A stretch of DNA of 64,000 nucleotides, taken from Deltaproteobacteria bacterium. Its GTDB lineage: Bacteria; Myxococcota_A; UBA9160; UBA6930. The position numbers were made by a program, and so were the translations under genes. The notes under the pieces were generated by a model. That model searched no databases, was not told where the DNA came from, and saw only the letters and a program-made list of their open reading frames with translations. Of the stretch, positions 25,779 to 34,803 are shown in pieces; the first letter of the stretch is position 1; each line of letters starts with the position of its first letter. The stretch is taken from positions 1 through 64,000 of the forward strand of contig JAJDAP010000116.1 in the NCBI GenBank assembly GCA_029261795.1, written 5' to 3'.

Positions 25779-25905
25779 GGTCGCTTCTCCCGGTGCGGCG
25801 GTTGCCCCGTAATGTTTAGCCGTGCGGGCAATGGCACGCCCGAACAGCGGTCATCGAATGCGGCTCGCCTTGCAAGGCGTCGTGCCCCCGTCCCTCCGCA
25901 GCCGC

Positions 25906-26634
25906 TCATGCGCCGCGCGGAATCACGAAACCGAGAACACAGGCGAAGTGGAGACTGCTTCCCGCCAGCACGAAGAGATGCCAGACGGCGTGGTTGTAGG
26001 GCAACCGTTCCCACGCGTAGAACACGAGGCCAGCGCTGTAGGCCAATCCACCGGACACCAGAAGTGTCAGACCGGCGCGCCCGAGGGCGTGTCCGAGTGG
26101 TTCCGCCACGGTGATCACCATCCATCCCATCCCCAGGTATAGCGGCACCGACCATCGACGGGCATGGGGAAATCCAACCTGGAGGACGATCCCGACGATG
26201 GCCAGGGCCCAGACCAGGCCGAGCAGCGTCCAACTCCAGCCGCCGCCGAGTTCGAGCAGCAGGAAGGGTGTGTAGGTGGCCGCGATCAAGAGGAAGATCG
26301 CTGAATGATCGAAACGTTGGAGGATGCGCTTCAGGTGCGGCGCGCGAACCCCATGGTAGAACGTGGAGGCCGCATAGAGTGCGACGAGCCCCGCGCCGAA
26401 GATGCCGCAGCCCGCGACGTGCAACGAGCTTCCCCGCAACCCCGCGACGGCGACCAGGACCGCGAGCCCGCCGGCGCTGAGAAGCAGCCCGGCACCGTGG
26501 GTGACCGCGTGGACGATCTCCTCCCTCCGCGTGTAGTGAGTCCGGGTGCAATGAGCTTCGCCGCCATGCTGCATCCGGTCGATGCTAGGCGCCAGGCGAG
26601 GGGGTTCGAGGGTCCGCAGCGCTTCTTTGCGCAA
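25906..26634 (-). CDS. Hemolysin III family (PAQR/TrhA-like) membrane protein
   Basis: This protein of about 242 residues has seven hydrophobic helices and the family blocks REEIVHAVTHGAG, YAASTFYHGV, LKRILQRFDHSAIFLLIAAT, WHLFVLAGSSLHFACVL. The His and Asp residues form the zinc site of PAQR proteins. Members influence membrane lipid homeostasis. The start is uncertain; residues before HYTRREE look poorly conserved, and the Met at about residue 21 is an alternative. Confidence 0.92.
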   Translation of the reverse strand: MRKEALRTLEPPRLAPSIDRMQHGGEAHCTRTHYTRREEIVHAVTHGAGLLLSAGGLAVLVAVAGLRGSSLHVAGCGIFGAGLVALYAASTFYHGVRAPHLKRILQRFDHSAIFLLIAATYTPFLLLELGGGWSWTLLGLVWALAIVGIVLQVGFPHARRWSVPLYLGMGWMVITVAEPLGHALGRAGLTLLVSGGLAYSAGLVFYAWERLPYNHAVWHLFVLAGSSLHFACVLGFVIPRGA

Positions 26635-26946
26635 CTTTGACCTTTCGCCGGGCCATTGCCGGGACGGGATCGCTGGCTCGAGCGCCGCAATCCGGGGGGA
26701 TCCCGTTCCGCCTCGAACAGGGCTCGTCCGATCCGTTCAGCGAGCCCGAGAGCGCCGTGGCCTTGGCCGCGGCCTGGCGGGGTGGCGATGGTTCCGCGGG
26801 CTCGATCCCGCCGGGGATCCGGCCATGGGGAAATCGGTGGTTGAGACCCGGCGCAAATCAGCCGACAAGCAGAGCAGCTTCCGGTGCCCGTCGCATTCGG
26901 ATAGATTCATGCCGCCTGGCGGCCGACCGCAACAAAGGAGTCCGTC
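26635..26946. other. Intergenic region upstream of the nucleotide-sugar operon
   Basis: About 310 bases hold no gene I can support. The last part contains AAAGGAG shortly before the GTG start at 26947. A promoter for the sugar operon is expected here, but no clear -35/-10 pair stands out. Confidence 0.5.
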
Positions 26947-27747
26947 GTGCTCGATCATCAGGATGTTCCGGTTTTCATCCTGTGTGGCGGTCTGGGTACC
27001 CGCCTCAAGGAAGAGACCGAACACCGGCCCAAGCCGATGGTTCCCGTTGGAGACCGTCCCATTCTCTGGCACATCATGCGTGCCTATTCCGCCCACGGCT
27101 TTCGCCGTTTCGTCCTCTGCCTCGGCTTCAAGGGCCAGGTCATCAAGGACTACTTCCTGAACTATGCGGCGTTGAACAGCGACTTCACGGTCGATCTCAA
27201 GACGAACGACGTGCGCGTCCATTCCGTCGACCACGACCAGGATTGGAGTGTCACCCTCGCCTCGACGGGCGAGCTCAACATGACGGGGAGCCGGGTGGCG
27301 CAGGCGGCCGGACGGTACCTTGGCGACGCCGAGAACTTTGCGGTCACGTACGGTGACGGATTGACCGATGTCAACTTCGGTGACGAATTCGAGCACCACA
27401 GGTCCCATGGGAGAATCGGTACGGTGCTGGGTGTGAATCCGCCGACGCGCTTCGGTCAACTCAAGTACGAGGGCGACCAGGTCCTGAAGTTCGACGAAAA
27501 GCCGGAGCTCAGTGAAGACCGCATCAACGCTGGCTTCTTCTTCTTCCGACGAGAGTTCGTCGAGTATCTTTCCACGGACCCCGACTGCGTACTGGAGCGG
27601 CAGCCGCTGATTCGCCTCGCGGAGGATGGCCAACTCGAGATGTTCCGGCACGACGGTTTCTGGGCGTGCATGGATACGCAGCGCGACCGCGAGTATCTCG
27701 ATGGATTGTGGTCCGGCGGAAAAGCGCCGTGGAAGCCCGCGCGCTAG
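26947..27747 (+). CDS. rfbF: Glucose-1-phosphate cytidylyltransferase
   Basis: This 266-residue nucleotidyltransferase has FILCGGLGTRLKEETEHRPKP (nucleotide binding and the catalytic Arg and Lys), VTYGDGLTDV with the metal Asp, FDEKP, and DGFWACMDTQRDREYL at the C-terminus, as in RfbF/DdhA. It makes CDP-glucose from CTP and glucose-1-phosphate, the entry to CDP-dideoxysugars of O-antigens. It starts at GTG after AAAGGAG and heads a five-gene operon. Confidence 0.93.
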   Translation: MLDHQDVPVFILCGGLGTRLKEETEHRPKPMVPVGDRPILWHIMRAYSAHGFRRFVLCLGFKGQVIKDYFLNYAALNSDFTVDLKTNDVRVHSVDHDQDWSVTLASTGELNMTGSRVAQAAGRYLGDAENFAVTYGDGLTDVNFGDEFEHHRSHGRIGTVLGVNPPTRFGQLKYEGDQVLKFDEKPELSEDRINAGFFFFRREFVEYLSTDPDCVLERQPLIRLAEDGQLEMFRHDGFWACMDTQRDREYLDGLWSGGKAPWKPAR

Positions 27748-27787
27748 GCGCGCCGAGCGTCTCGCGCCATGGAGCTCGGGACGCTGC

Positions 27788-28801
27788 ATGGGAGAGATGT
27801 TGAGAGTCTTCGTCACGGGTCATCAGGGATACATCGGGACGCATCTGGTCGAGCTGCTGAGGCACGCGGGCCACGAAGTGACCGGATGCGACATCGGTCT
27901 GTTTCGCGGAGCCGAGTGGGAAACCATCCCGGCGGCGGACCGCGAGCTCCACAAGGACGTGCGCCAGATCGAGGCCGAGGACGTTGCGGGCCACGATTGC
28001 GTCATGCACCTCGCGGCCATCTCCAACGACCCCATGGGAGATGTCGATCCGGAGACCACCTTCGCGATCAATCGCGATGCCTCGATCCGCCTGGCTGGGC
28101 TCGCCCGGGAAGCCGGTGTCGGACGCTTCCTGTTCTCGGGCAGTTGCTCGGTATACGGCCAGGGCAACAAGCTCGACCTCGAAGAGACGGATCCCCTGCA
28201 TCCGCTGACGGCCTACGCGAAATCGAAGATCGACACCGAGAAGGCGGTGAGCGAGCTGGCGGACGACGCCTTCTCGCCGGCGTTCCTGCGCAACGCCACG
28301 GCCTACGGCCATTCGCCGATGTTGCGCGTCGATCTGGTCGTGAACAACCTGCTCGCGAGCGCCTTGTCATACGGAGAGATCCGGATCATGAGTGATGGCT
28401 CGCCCTGGCGCCCGTTGATTCACTGCCGCGATATCGCGCGCGCGTTCGTCGCCTTCATGGAGGCGCCGCGCGAAGCGATCCACAATCGGGCGGTGAACAT
28501 CGGCGGCAACGCCGAGAACTACCAGGTTCGCGACGTCGCCGATCAGGTGCAGCGTCTCATGCCCGATGCGCAGATCACGTTCACGGGCGAAGTCGGGGCC
28601 GACCCCCGCAACTATCGTGTGAACTTCGATCTGCTCTCCGAACTGTTGCCCGATTTCGCGCTCCAGTACACGCTGGCCCTCGGCATGGAGGAGTTGCACG
28701 AGAAGATGCTCGAACACTCGTTCGGCAAGGAGGACTTCGAAGGAGACCAGTTCGTTCGTTTGCGTTGGCTCAATGAGCACCCGGACCGTCTGGCCGGATG
28801 A
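27788..28801 (+). CDS. NAD-dependent epimerase/dehydratase (extended SDR)
   Basis: This protein of about 337 residues has the Rossmann motif VTGHQGYIGTHL and the SDR catalytic YAKSK with upstream Ser in FSGSCSVYG. RNATAYGHSPMLRVDLVVNN and GGNAENYQVRD are typical of nucleotide-sugar epimerases and dehydratases of O-antigen loci. It acts on a nucleotide-sugar; the exact reaction is not visible. The ATG at 27797 is an alternative start. Confidence 0.85.
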   Translation: MGEMLRVFVTGHQGYIGTHLVELLRHAGHEVTGCDIGLFRGAEWETIPAADRELHKDVRQIEAEDVAGHDCVMHLAAISNDPMGDVDPETTFAINRDASIRLAGLAREAGVGRFLFSGSCSVYGQGNKLDLEETDPLHPLTAYAKSKIDTEKAVSELADDAFSPAFLRNATAYGHSPMLRVDLVVNNLLASALSYGEIRIMSDGSPWRPLIHCRDIARAFVAFMEAPREAIHNRAVNIGGNAENYQVRDVADQVQRLMPDAQITFTGEVGADPRNYRVNFDLLSELLPDFALQYTLALGMEELHEKMLEHSFGKEDFEGDQFVRLRWLNEHPDRLAG

Positions 28802-28819
28802 GCGATCGAGGTTGACTGC

Positions 28820-29362
28820 ATGAGATTCGTCGAAACGCCGCTGTCCGGCGCGTTCGTCATCGACCTGGAGAAGCGCGAGGACGAACGCGGATTCTTCGCG
28901 CGTGTCTTCTGTCGCGACGAGTTCGAGGGCCACGATCTTCCGCAGACCATCGTCCAGATCAACAATTCACTGGCCGTCGAGAAGGGAACGCTCCGGGGCA
29001 TGCACTATCAGCTCGCACCCCACGCGGAAACGAAGCTGGTGCGATGCATCCGCGGGGCGTTGTACGATGTGATCGTGGATCTTCGCAAGGACTCGGAAAC
29101 CTTCGGCAAGCACTTCGCCATCGAGCTGACCTCGGAGAATCGAACCATGCTGTGCGTTCCGAAAGGGTTCGCCCATGGCTTCATCACGTTGCAAGAAAAC
29201 ACCGAAGCGTTCTATCTGACCGACGAGTTCTATTCGCCTACCCATGAACGCGGCATTCGTTTCGACGATCCCGCCTTCGGCATCGAGTGGCCGCTCGAGC
29301 CCGTGGTGGTCTCCGACAAGGATCGGGACCACGCGGATTTCGATCCGGCCACGCACCTCTAG
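28820..29362 (+). CDS. rfbC: dTDP-4-dehydrorhamnose 3,5-epimerase family protein
   Basis: This 180-residue cupin has the RmlC pattern: DERGFFARVFC, INNSLAVEKGTLRGMHYQ with the catalytic His, KLVRCIRGALYDVIVDLR, and VPKGFAHGFITL. It epimerises C3 and C5 of a 4-keto-6-deoxy nucleotide-sugar. No rmlA or rmlB gene is nearby, so in this operon it may act on a CDP-linked keto sugar or draw dTDP precursor from genes elsewhere. Confidence 0.9.
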   Translation: MRFVETPLSGAFVIDLEKREDERGFFARVFCRDEFEGHDLPQTIVQINNSLAVEKGTLRGMHYQLAPHAETKLVRCIRGALYDVIVDLRKDSETFGKHFAIELTSENRTMLCVPKGFAHGFITLQENTEAFYLTDEFYSPTHERGIRFDDPAFGIEWPLEPVVVSDKDRDHADFDPATHL

Positions 29363-29399
29363 TCCGGGCTAGGCTGCGGAACCAACTGGGCACCATGCC

Positions 29400-30362
29400 A
29401 TGAAGGTCCTGTTCACCGGCGGAAGTTCATTCACGGGCTACTGGTTCATTCGCGCCCTCGCGGACGCCGGCGCCGAGGTCGTCGCGACATTCACTCGCGC
29501 AGGCCAGGGCTACGAAGGCACCCGTGCCGAACGCGTGAGGCAGCTGGCCGGGCACTGTCAGCCGGTGTTCGGGTGCGCGTTCGGTACGGACGTGTTCATG
29601 GATCTGCTCCGATCCGAGTCGGACTGGGACCTGATCTGCCACCACGCTGCCGACGTGACCGACTACAAGAGTGCGGCATTCGATGTCTTCTCGGCGGTCG
29701 AGAACAACTGCCGGAACATCGCGGGGGTGCTGGACGAGTTTGGGGCGCGTGGCGGCTCCCGGGTGCTGCTGACGGGAAGCGTGTTCGAGCAGGATGAAGG
29801 AAGGGGCGACGCAGGTCTCGAGGCATTCTCACCCTACGGGCTTTCCAAGGGGCTGACCGCGCAGGTGTTCCGGTACTACACGCGCGCGCTGGGGCTGCAC
29901 CTCGGGAAGTTCGTGATTCCCAACCCGTTCGGGCCCATGGAAGAACCGCGCTTCACGACGTATCTGGCGAGAACCTGGTTCGAGGGAAATAGCGCCGCCG
30001 TCAACACACCCGACTACGTTCGCGACAACATCCACGTCTCGTTGCTGGCGGCCGCGTACGCCCAATTTGCCGGCCGGCTGGAGCCCACGCCCGGGTACTC
30101 CAGTCTGAATCCGAGCGGTTTCGTCGAGAGCCAGGGCGCCTTTGCAGAGCGCTTTGCAAGAGAGCTGCGAGGCCGGCTCGACCTGCCTTGTGAAGTCGAA
30201 CTTCGAGCCCAGACGGAGTTTGCCGAGCCCCTCGAACGCTTCAACTTCGAACCGGCTGCAGATTTCGTTTCCGGTTGGAGCGAGGAGGCGGCGTGGAACG
30301 AGGTCGCCTCGTACTACCAGAGCCAATTCGGTGCTCGGGCTTCCGTGGACCGCCAACGATGA
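29400..30362 (+). CDS. NAD-dependent epimerase/dehydratase (extended SDR)
   Basis: This 320-residue protein has FTGGSSFTGYWFIRAL (variant nucleotide loop), HHAADVTDYKS and the catalytic YGLSK. VIPNPFGPMEEPRF resembles nucleotide-sugar reductases. It probably performs the final reduction or epimerisation of the deoxysugar. Its stop overlaps the glycosyltransferase start by ATGA. Confidence 0.85.
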   Translation: MKVLFTGGSSFTGYWFIRALADAGAEVVATFTRAGQGYEGTRAERVRQLAGHCQPVFGCAFGTDVFMDLLRSESDWDLICHHAADVTDYKSAAFDVFSAVENNCRNIAGVLDEFGARGGSRVLLTGSVFEQDEGRGDAGLEAFSPYGLSKGLTAQVFRYYTRALGLHLGKFVIPNPFGPMEEPRFTTYLARTWFEGNSAAVNTPDYVRDNIHVSLLAAAYAQFAGRLEPTPGYSSLNPSGFVESQGAFAERFARELRGRLDLPCEVELRAQTEFAEPLERFNFEPAADFVSGWSEEAAWNEVASYYQSQFGARASVDRQR

Positions 30363-31405
30363 GACCCGATGCGTACTGGTCCGGGGACGAAGTCATCGAC
30401 GTCGCCGTGGTGTTCACGTGCTACCGATCGGCGGAACTGACGATCGACTGTCTGCGTTCGCTCGAGCCCGAGCGCCAGGGCGAGCTCGAGATCAGGGTGT
30501 TGATCTGCGAGAACGGTACCGGCCAACGATCGGTCGACCTCCTCGCAGAAACGATCGTGGCGGAAGGTTGGCAGCACTGGGTCTCGCTGCTGCCCATCGC
30601 CGTGAACCGCGGCTTCGCCGGCGGCAACAACGTGGTGCTCGAAGCGATCAAGAAGGCCGAGTGTCCCCCGCGCTTCGTACTGCTCCTGAACACGGACACG
30701 ATCGTGAGGGCCGGTGCGGTCGCCGAACTGGTTGGGGCTGCAGAACGCCATCCGGAAGCGGGCATCATCGGGCCGCGGCTGGAGTGGGGCGACGGTGAGC
30801 CACAGATCTCGTGCTTCCGCTACCGCTCGCCCGTGAGTGAAGTGATCAAGGCAGCGGCGACCGGTCCGGTGACGCGGATTCTCCGGCGTTTCGACGTGCC
30901 GATCCCGTTGACGGATGAGCCGACACGTCCGGAGTGGCTGAGCTTCGCCTGCGCACTGCTGCGCTGGGAGGTGGTCGAGGATGTCGGCCTGCTCGACGAG
31001 GGCTTCTACCTCTACTTCGACGACGTCGACTACTGTCGCCGCGCACGAAACCGGAACTGGGAAGTCGTGAACTGGCCCGCCGCCCATGTGGTCCACCTGC
31101 GCGGCCAGAGCAATCCCGTCAAGGAACTCACGGCCGCGCGCAAACGCCCGCCGCGCTACCAGTACGATTCACGCACGCGCTACTTCCGGAAGTTCTACGG
31201 GCCGCTCGGGCCCGCGCTCGCCAACCTGGGCTGGATCGTCGGACGCTGCATCTCGATGCTCCGCGAACGGGTCGGCGGCAAGGAACCGCATCTGTGCGAG
31301 AAGGAGTTCCAGGACAACTGGGCCAACTTCTTCCATCCGATGGTGATGCCGGAGTGGAAGGACATCTCGATTCCGGACGAGCGCAGGGAGCCGGGCGCGG
31401 AATAG
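30359..31405 (+). CDS. Glycosyltransferase family 2 (rhamnosyltransferase-like)
   Basis: This 348-residue GT-A enzyme has VAVVFTCYRSAELT at the start, NRGFAGGNNVVL, the metal-binding LLLNTDT, FACALLRWEVVEDVGLLDEGFYLYFDDVDYCRRA, and VVHLRGQS. This is the WbbL/rhamnosyltransferase subgroup that transfers deoxysugars to O-antigen or polysaccharide acceptors. Coupled to the SDR gene by ATGA, it is likely to use the sugar made by this operon. No transmembrane segment is evident. Confidence 0.93.
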   Translation: MRPDAYWSGDEVIDVAVVFTCYRSAELTIDCLRSLEPERQGELEIRVLICENGTGQRSVDLLAETIVAEGWQHWVSLLPIAVNRGFAGGNNVVLEAIKKAECPPRFVLLLNTDTIVRAGAVAELVGAAERHPEAGIIGPRLEWGDGEPQISCFRYRSPVSEVIKAAATGPVTRILRRFDVPIPLTDEPTRPEWLSFACALLRWEVVEDVGLLDEGFYLYFDDVDYCRRARNRNWEVVNWPAAHVVHLRGQSNPVKELTAARKRPPRYQYDSRTRYFRKFYGPLGPALANLGWIVGRCISMLRERVGGKEPHLCEKEFQDNWANFFHPMVMPEWKDISIPDERREPGAE

Positions 31406-31599
31406 CTGCCGTCCAGGCCTCGAAGCCGGCCCCGGATGAGTTCGAGGGGGAACGACCTCGGATCGAGGCGCTGCTCGTGTAGGCCCGATCACAGTCGTCG
31501 GGGGTGACGAGGACCAGCGCGCCCCGCCACGGAGCGCCTTCATCTGGCCGTCATGTACGGTTCATATCGGCGTCACCGGTACTCCCGATCCTCTGGATC

Positions 31600-32673
31600 A
31601 TGATGCCGGACAACCAATGGGCTTCGGAAGAGACTCGCTGGCTCGTGGATATTCGCGCTGCGGCGCTGCTTACGGTGCTGACCTTCGTCGCCGGACTGAG
31701 CGCCTGTCGTGTTTCCTTCCCGTTCGCTTCTGAGATTTTCTTTACCGAAGGCGCTGATGATTTCCCGAGCGCTGCCGATTGTGAGCGCTGCCATCAGGAG
31801 ATCTTCCTGGAGTGGCAGGACTCGCCGCATGCCAACGCTTTCCGGTCGGAGAGTTTTCAACGCGCCACCCATGCTGGGACGGCCGCACCTTGTGTCGGCT
31901 GCCACGCGCCCGGGCCACTGGTCTCTGATGTTTCGCCGAGTCTCCGAGCCGTGCACCGGGAAGAGGGCGTCACCTGCGCGACCTGCCATCTGGCAACCGG
32001 GCCGGGCGTTGCTCCACTGACGATGCGGGGCCCGGTCGCGCGTTCGTCGCCCGTCGAGATCCACCCAGTGACGATCGCCGACGCCGACTATCGATCGAGC
32101 GTTCTCTGCGGGGGTTGCCACCGAGCGGCCTACGAAGAGTGGAGCATGGCGACCACGGGCGACACGGATGCCGAGACATGTCAGACGTGCCACATGCCGT
32201 CCGTGCATCGAAAGGTCGAGTCGGTGAACGATGAGGTTCCGTACTCGGGGGTATTCGTGGCACTCGAGCGCGAGGAGCGGCTTCGACGCCACCGTTTCGC
32301 GGTACCCGAGGACGCTTCGGAACATCTGTATCTCGAGGCCGTCCGCAACGGGATCGAACTCGACATCGTCGTCGAGAACGACCTGCCGCACGCATTGCCC
32401 ACCGGGCGGTTCGGGCGGCGCCAGATCGAGATCGCGCTCGACTGGCCCGGAGGGTCGATTGCCGAGCCCCTGGCCCGCCAGCCACTGGACCCGATCGCCC
32501 CGGGTCGATCGAGAACGCGTCACCTGACCTTGCCCGGGTCCGCCGCTGGCCAGCCCGTGACGCTGAGTCTGCGCCGCTTCGACCATGGAGACGAAGGCTT
32601 CGCAGACCTGCTCCGCGTAGAAGTGCCAGCCGACCCGGACGGGCCAATCCGTTCAGGGAGGCAAGGCCAGTGA
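31600..32673 (+). CDS. Pentahaem c-type cytochrome lipoprotein
   Basis: This 357-residue protein has five CxxCH sites, at Cys60, Cys97, Cys125, Cys169 and Cys193, in the pattern of cytochrome c554-type and related multihaem proteins. The N-terminus has LTFVAGLSAC35, a lipobox that would anchor it in the outer or inner membrane facing the periplasm or outside. The C-terminal 150 residues carry no haem and look like a beta-rich domain (LDIVVENDLPHALPTGRFGRR). The ATG at 31600 is chosen as the one giving a proper signal. It is the first of 15 co-directional genes and overlaps the next. Confidence 0.88.
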   Translation: MMPDNQWASEETRWLVDIRAAALLTVLTFVAGLSACRVSFPFASEIFFTEGADDFPSAADCERCHQEIFLEWQDSPHANAFRSESFQRATHAGTAAPCVGCHAPGPLVSDVSPSLRAVHREEGVTCATCHLATGPGVAPLTMRGPVARSSPVEIHPVTIADADYRSSVLCGGCHRAAYEEWSMATTGDTDAETCQTCHMPSVHRKVESVNDEVPYSGVFVALEREERLRRHRFAVPEDASEHLYLEAVRNGIELDIVVENDLPHALPTGRFGRRQIEIALDWPGGSIAEPLARQPLDPIAPGRSRTRHLTLPGSAAGQPVTLSLRRFDHGDEGFADLLRVEVPADPDGPIRSGRQGQ

Positions 32674-33443
32674 TGCCTTTGACACCTCGCAAAGCGAAGC
32701 TGCCGCGCTTGCTGGATTCCGAGCCGACGTCCGCTGAGGGGGTCCCCTCGCCCGTGGTCCGCAGGGTCGAGCGATTCGGCAAGACGACCCGCTGGGTCCA
32801 CTGGTGTTTCGTGCTTCCCTTCCTGGGCCTCGCGGCGACCGGTGCTGCCTTGGCTCTGCGGGAAATGTTGGGCCTGTCCGAGAGAAGCGTGGACGCCATC
32901 GTCTTCCTGCACGGGCAGATCGCTGTGGCCTGGGTGGTGCTGCCTCCGATCGTGCTTCTTTCCGGACAGACGCGCGAGACACTGGATGATCTGCTCGCAC
33001 CCTGGCACTTCAGCAGGAGCGATCTGCGTTGGCTGCTCCTCCAGCCGCTGGCCGCTCTCGGTCGGGCCGAGCTGCCGCCGGCCGGGAAACTGAACGGAGG
33101 GCAGAAGTTGAACGCGATCCTCACGGTGTTGGTCGGCGGCGGCCTGCTGGTGAGCGGCACATGGCTTTGGTTCGTCCCCGCGGCACTTGCAGCCTGGGGG
33201 CTCCATCTGACGTTGTTTGCGGTCTGGGTCCCCGCTTTCTGCGGACACTTCTATCTGGCGGCTTTGAATCCCGGCACCCGGCACGCGTTGCGGGCCATGT
33301 TCGTCGGAACCGTCGACCGGAGCTGGGCGGAGCATCACCACCCGGCCTGGATTGCCGGGCTCGAAGGATCGGATGCGCCGGTACCCCTCCAACTGCGGGC
33401 GCATCGAGCGGGAGCCCGCGATGCGGAAACGGAACACGGATGA
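32673..33443 (+). CDS. Membrane b-type cytochrome (cytochrome b561 / formate dehydrogenase gamma-like)
   Basis: This 256-residue protein has four hydrophobic helices with His pairs suited to haem b: RWVHWCFVLPFLGLAATG, IVFLHGQIAVAWVVLPPIVLL, LNAILTVLVGGGLLVSGTWLW and WGLHLTLFAVWVPAFCGHFYL. This matches di-haem b subunits (FdnI/cytochrome b561 type) that exchange electrons between quinones and periplasmic cytochromes. It lies between two multihaem c cytochromes and is the likely quinone connection. ATG at 32673 (TGATG junction) or GTG at 32670. Confidence 0.85.
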   Translation: MPLTPRKAKLPRLLDSEPTSAEGVPSPVVRRVERFGKTTRWVHWCFVLPFLGLAATGAALALREMLGLSERSVDAIVFLHGQIAVAWVVLPPIVLLSGQTRETLDDLLAPWHFSRSDLRWLLLQPLAALGRAELPPAGKLNGGQKLNAILTVLVGGGLLVSGTWLWFVPAALAAWGLHLTLFAVWVPAFCGHFYLAALNPGTRHALRAMFVGTVDRSWAEHHHPAWIAGLEGSDAPVPLQLRAHRAGARDAETEHG

Positions 33444-34803
33444 TCTTCAGGTGGCACTCATGATCCTGGTCGTGCTCGCAGCGGTCGGCATTCCAGCCGG
33501 GACCCGAGCGACGGACGACGAATCCGATCGCTCGGGTCCGCCCAGCTGGCTTCGTCGCGCTGACTGGAGCGCTGGCGAAATCGTCTCTCCAGGCGCGCTT
33601 GCGACAGCGCATAACGAACTCGAGGGCGTGTCGAAGTGCGCGAGCTGCCACGCGGCCCTCGAAGCGACGCCGGACGCGCGGTGTCTCGAGTGTCACGAGA
33701 GCATTGGCGAGCGGATGGCCGCGCGGACCGGCTGGCACGGTCGCTTCGATGAACGCTGCGCCAGCTGCCACGTGGACCACCGCGGTGCCGATGCGGATCT
33801 GCTGGGTCTCGACCGCGAGGCATTCAATCACGAACTGGCGGAGTGGCCGTTGCGGGGTGCCCACGTGGCGGTTGCGTGTATCGACTGTCACCAGCAGCCG
33901 GGCGAAAACGGAGCCTTGCGCTTCCAGACGCTTGGGTTCCCTCATGCACGATGTGCGGATTGTCACGCGGATCCCCATGCTGACCCGTTCCCGCCGGGCG
34001 GCGATTGCGCAGACTGTCACGGCGAGGTCCGTTTCGCGTCGAGCGGGCTGGTTCCGGCTGGCTTCGACCACGACCGCGATACGGCGTTCACGCTGACCGG
34101 GCGCCATCAGGGCTTGGCCTGCGCGAGCTGTCACACGCAGGAGCTGCGTGAGCTCGAGCGCACCAGCGAGGTCGCGCCCGGAAGTGGAGCCCAGACGGCG
34201 TGCCGGAGCTGCCACGAGGACCCGCATCGCGCTCGGCTCGGGAGTGATTGCACGAGCTGTCACGACACCAACGACTGGGCCGGGCCGGAAGCACCGTTCG
34301 TCCACTCGACCCACACCGAGTTCGCCCTCGATGCGACCCACGCGCCACTCCCCTGTGCAGCGTGTCACGAGGACGCCGGGTTCAGCGCTCCGGGCGTCAC
34401 GTGCGTCGAATGCCACAGCGCAGAAGCGGACCTCCTCGCCGGTCGCTTCGAGCCCGATTTCGTTTCCGCACCGGATCCGCACGCGGCCGAGACGGCATGC
34501 GCCGACTGCCATTCCCCGGCGGTGCGAGCCTCGTTGCTCTCGAACCAACGCGCCTGCCTGACGTGCCATCCCACCGAGTACGCGTCGCTGCTGGGCGTCG
34601 ACATCGCACGGCGAAACGATCTGGTCCTGCGCGTCGAGGCCAGTCTCGATCGCATGCCGGAGACGCCCGCGATCGCGGACCCGGCGGCCCGCATCGCAAG
34701 GATCGGTGCCCATCATCCAGAGCTGGCCGAGCAGGTGTTGATCCACCTGCTCGAGCAGCTCGACGCACCCACTGCTGCCGCTGGACAGGGAGAAGCCAAA
34801 TGA
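33421..34803 (+). CDS. 13-haem periplasmic/exported c-type cytochrome
   Basis: This 460-residue protein has a signal peptide (cleavage near TRA-TDD, residue 30) and 13 CxxCH motifs, at Cys73, 88, 113, 153, 178, 196, 234, 261, 277, 312, 328, 360 and 379. Spacing and extra His residues (HADPHADPF, HSTHTEF, THAPLPC) indicate bis-His ligation and a linear haem wire. It resembles cytochrome c7/c3-type repeats of electron conduits. Its start overlaps the b-type cytochrome gene by 23 bases. The last 90 residues are haem-free. Confidence 0.92.
   Translation: MRKRNTDDLQVALMILVVLAAVGIPAGTRATDDESDRSGPPSWLRRADWSAGEIVSPGALATAHNELEGVSKCASCHAALEATPDARCLECHESIGERMAARTGWHGRFDERCASCHVDHRGADADLLGLDREAFNHELAEWPLRGAHVAVACIDCHQQPGENGALRFQTLGFPHARCADCHADPHADPFPPGGDCADCHGEVRFASSGLVPAGFDHDRDTAFTLTGRHQGLACASCHTQELRELERTSEVAPGSGAQTACRSCHEDPHRARLGSDCTSCHDTNDWAGPEAPFVHSTHTEFALDATHAPLPCAACHEDAGFSAPGVTCVECHSAEADLLAGRFEPDFVSAPDPHAAETACADCHSPAVRASLLSNQRACLTCHPTEYASLLGVDIARRNDLVLRVEASLDRMPETPAIADPAARIARIGAHHPELAEQVLIHLLEQLDAPTAAAGQGEAK

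Noticed and set aside
33121-34746. 541-codon open frame on the minus strand
   Set aside because: It is antisense to the 13-haem cytochrome; the regular CxxCH codons create the long complementary frame.
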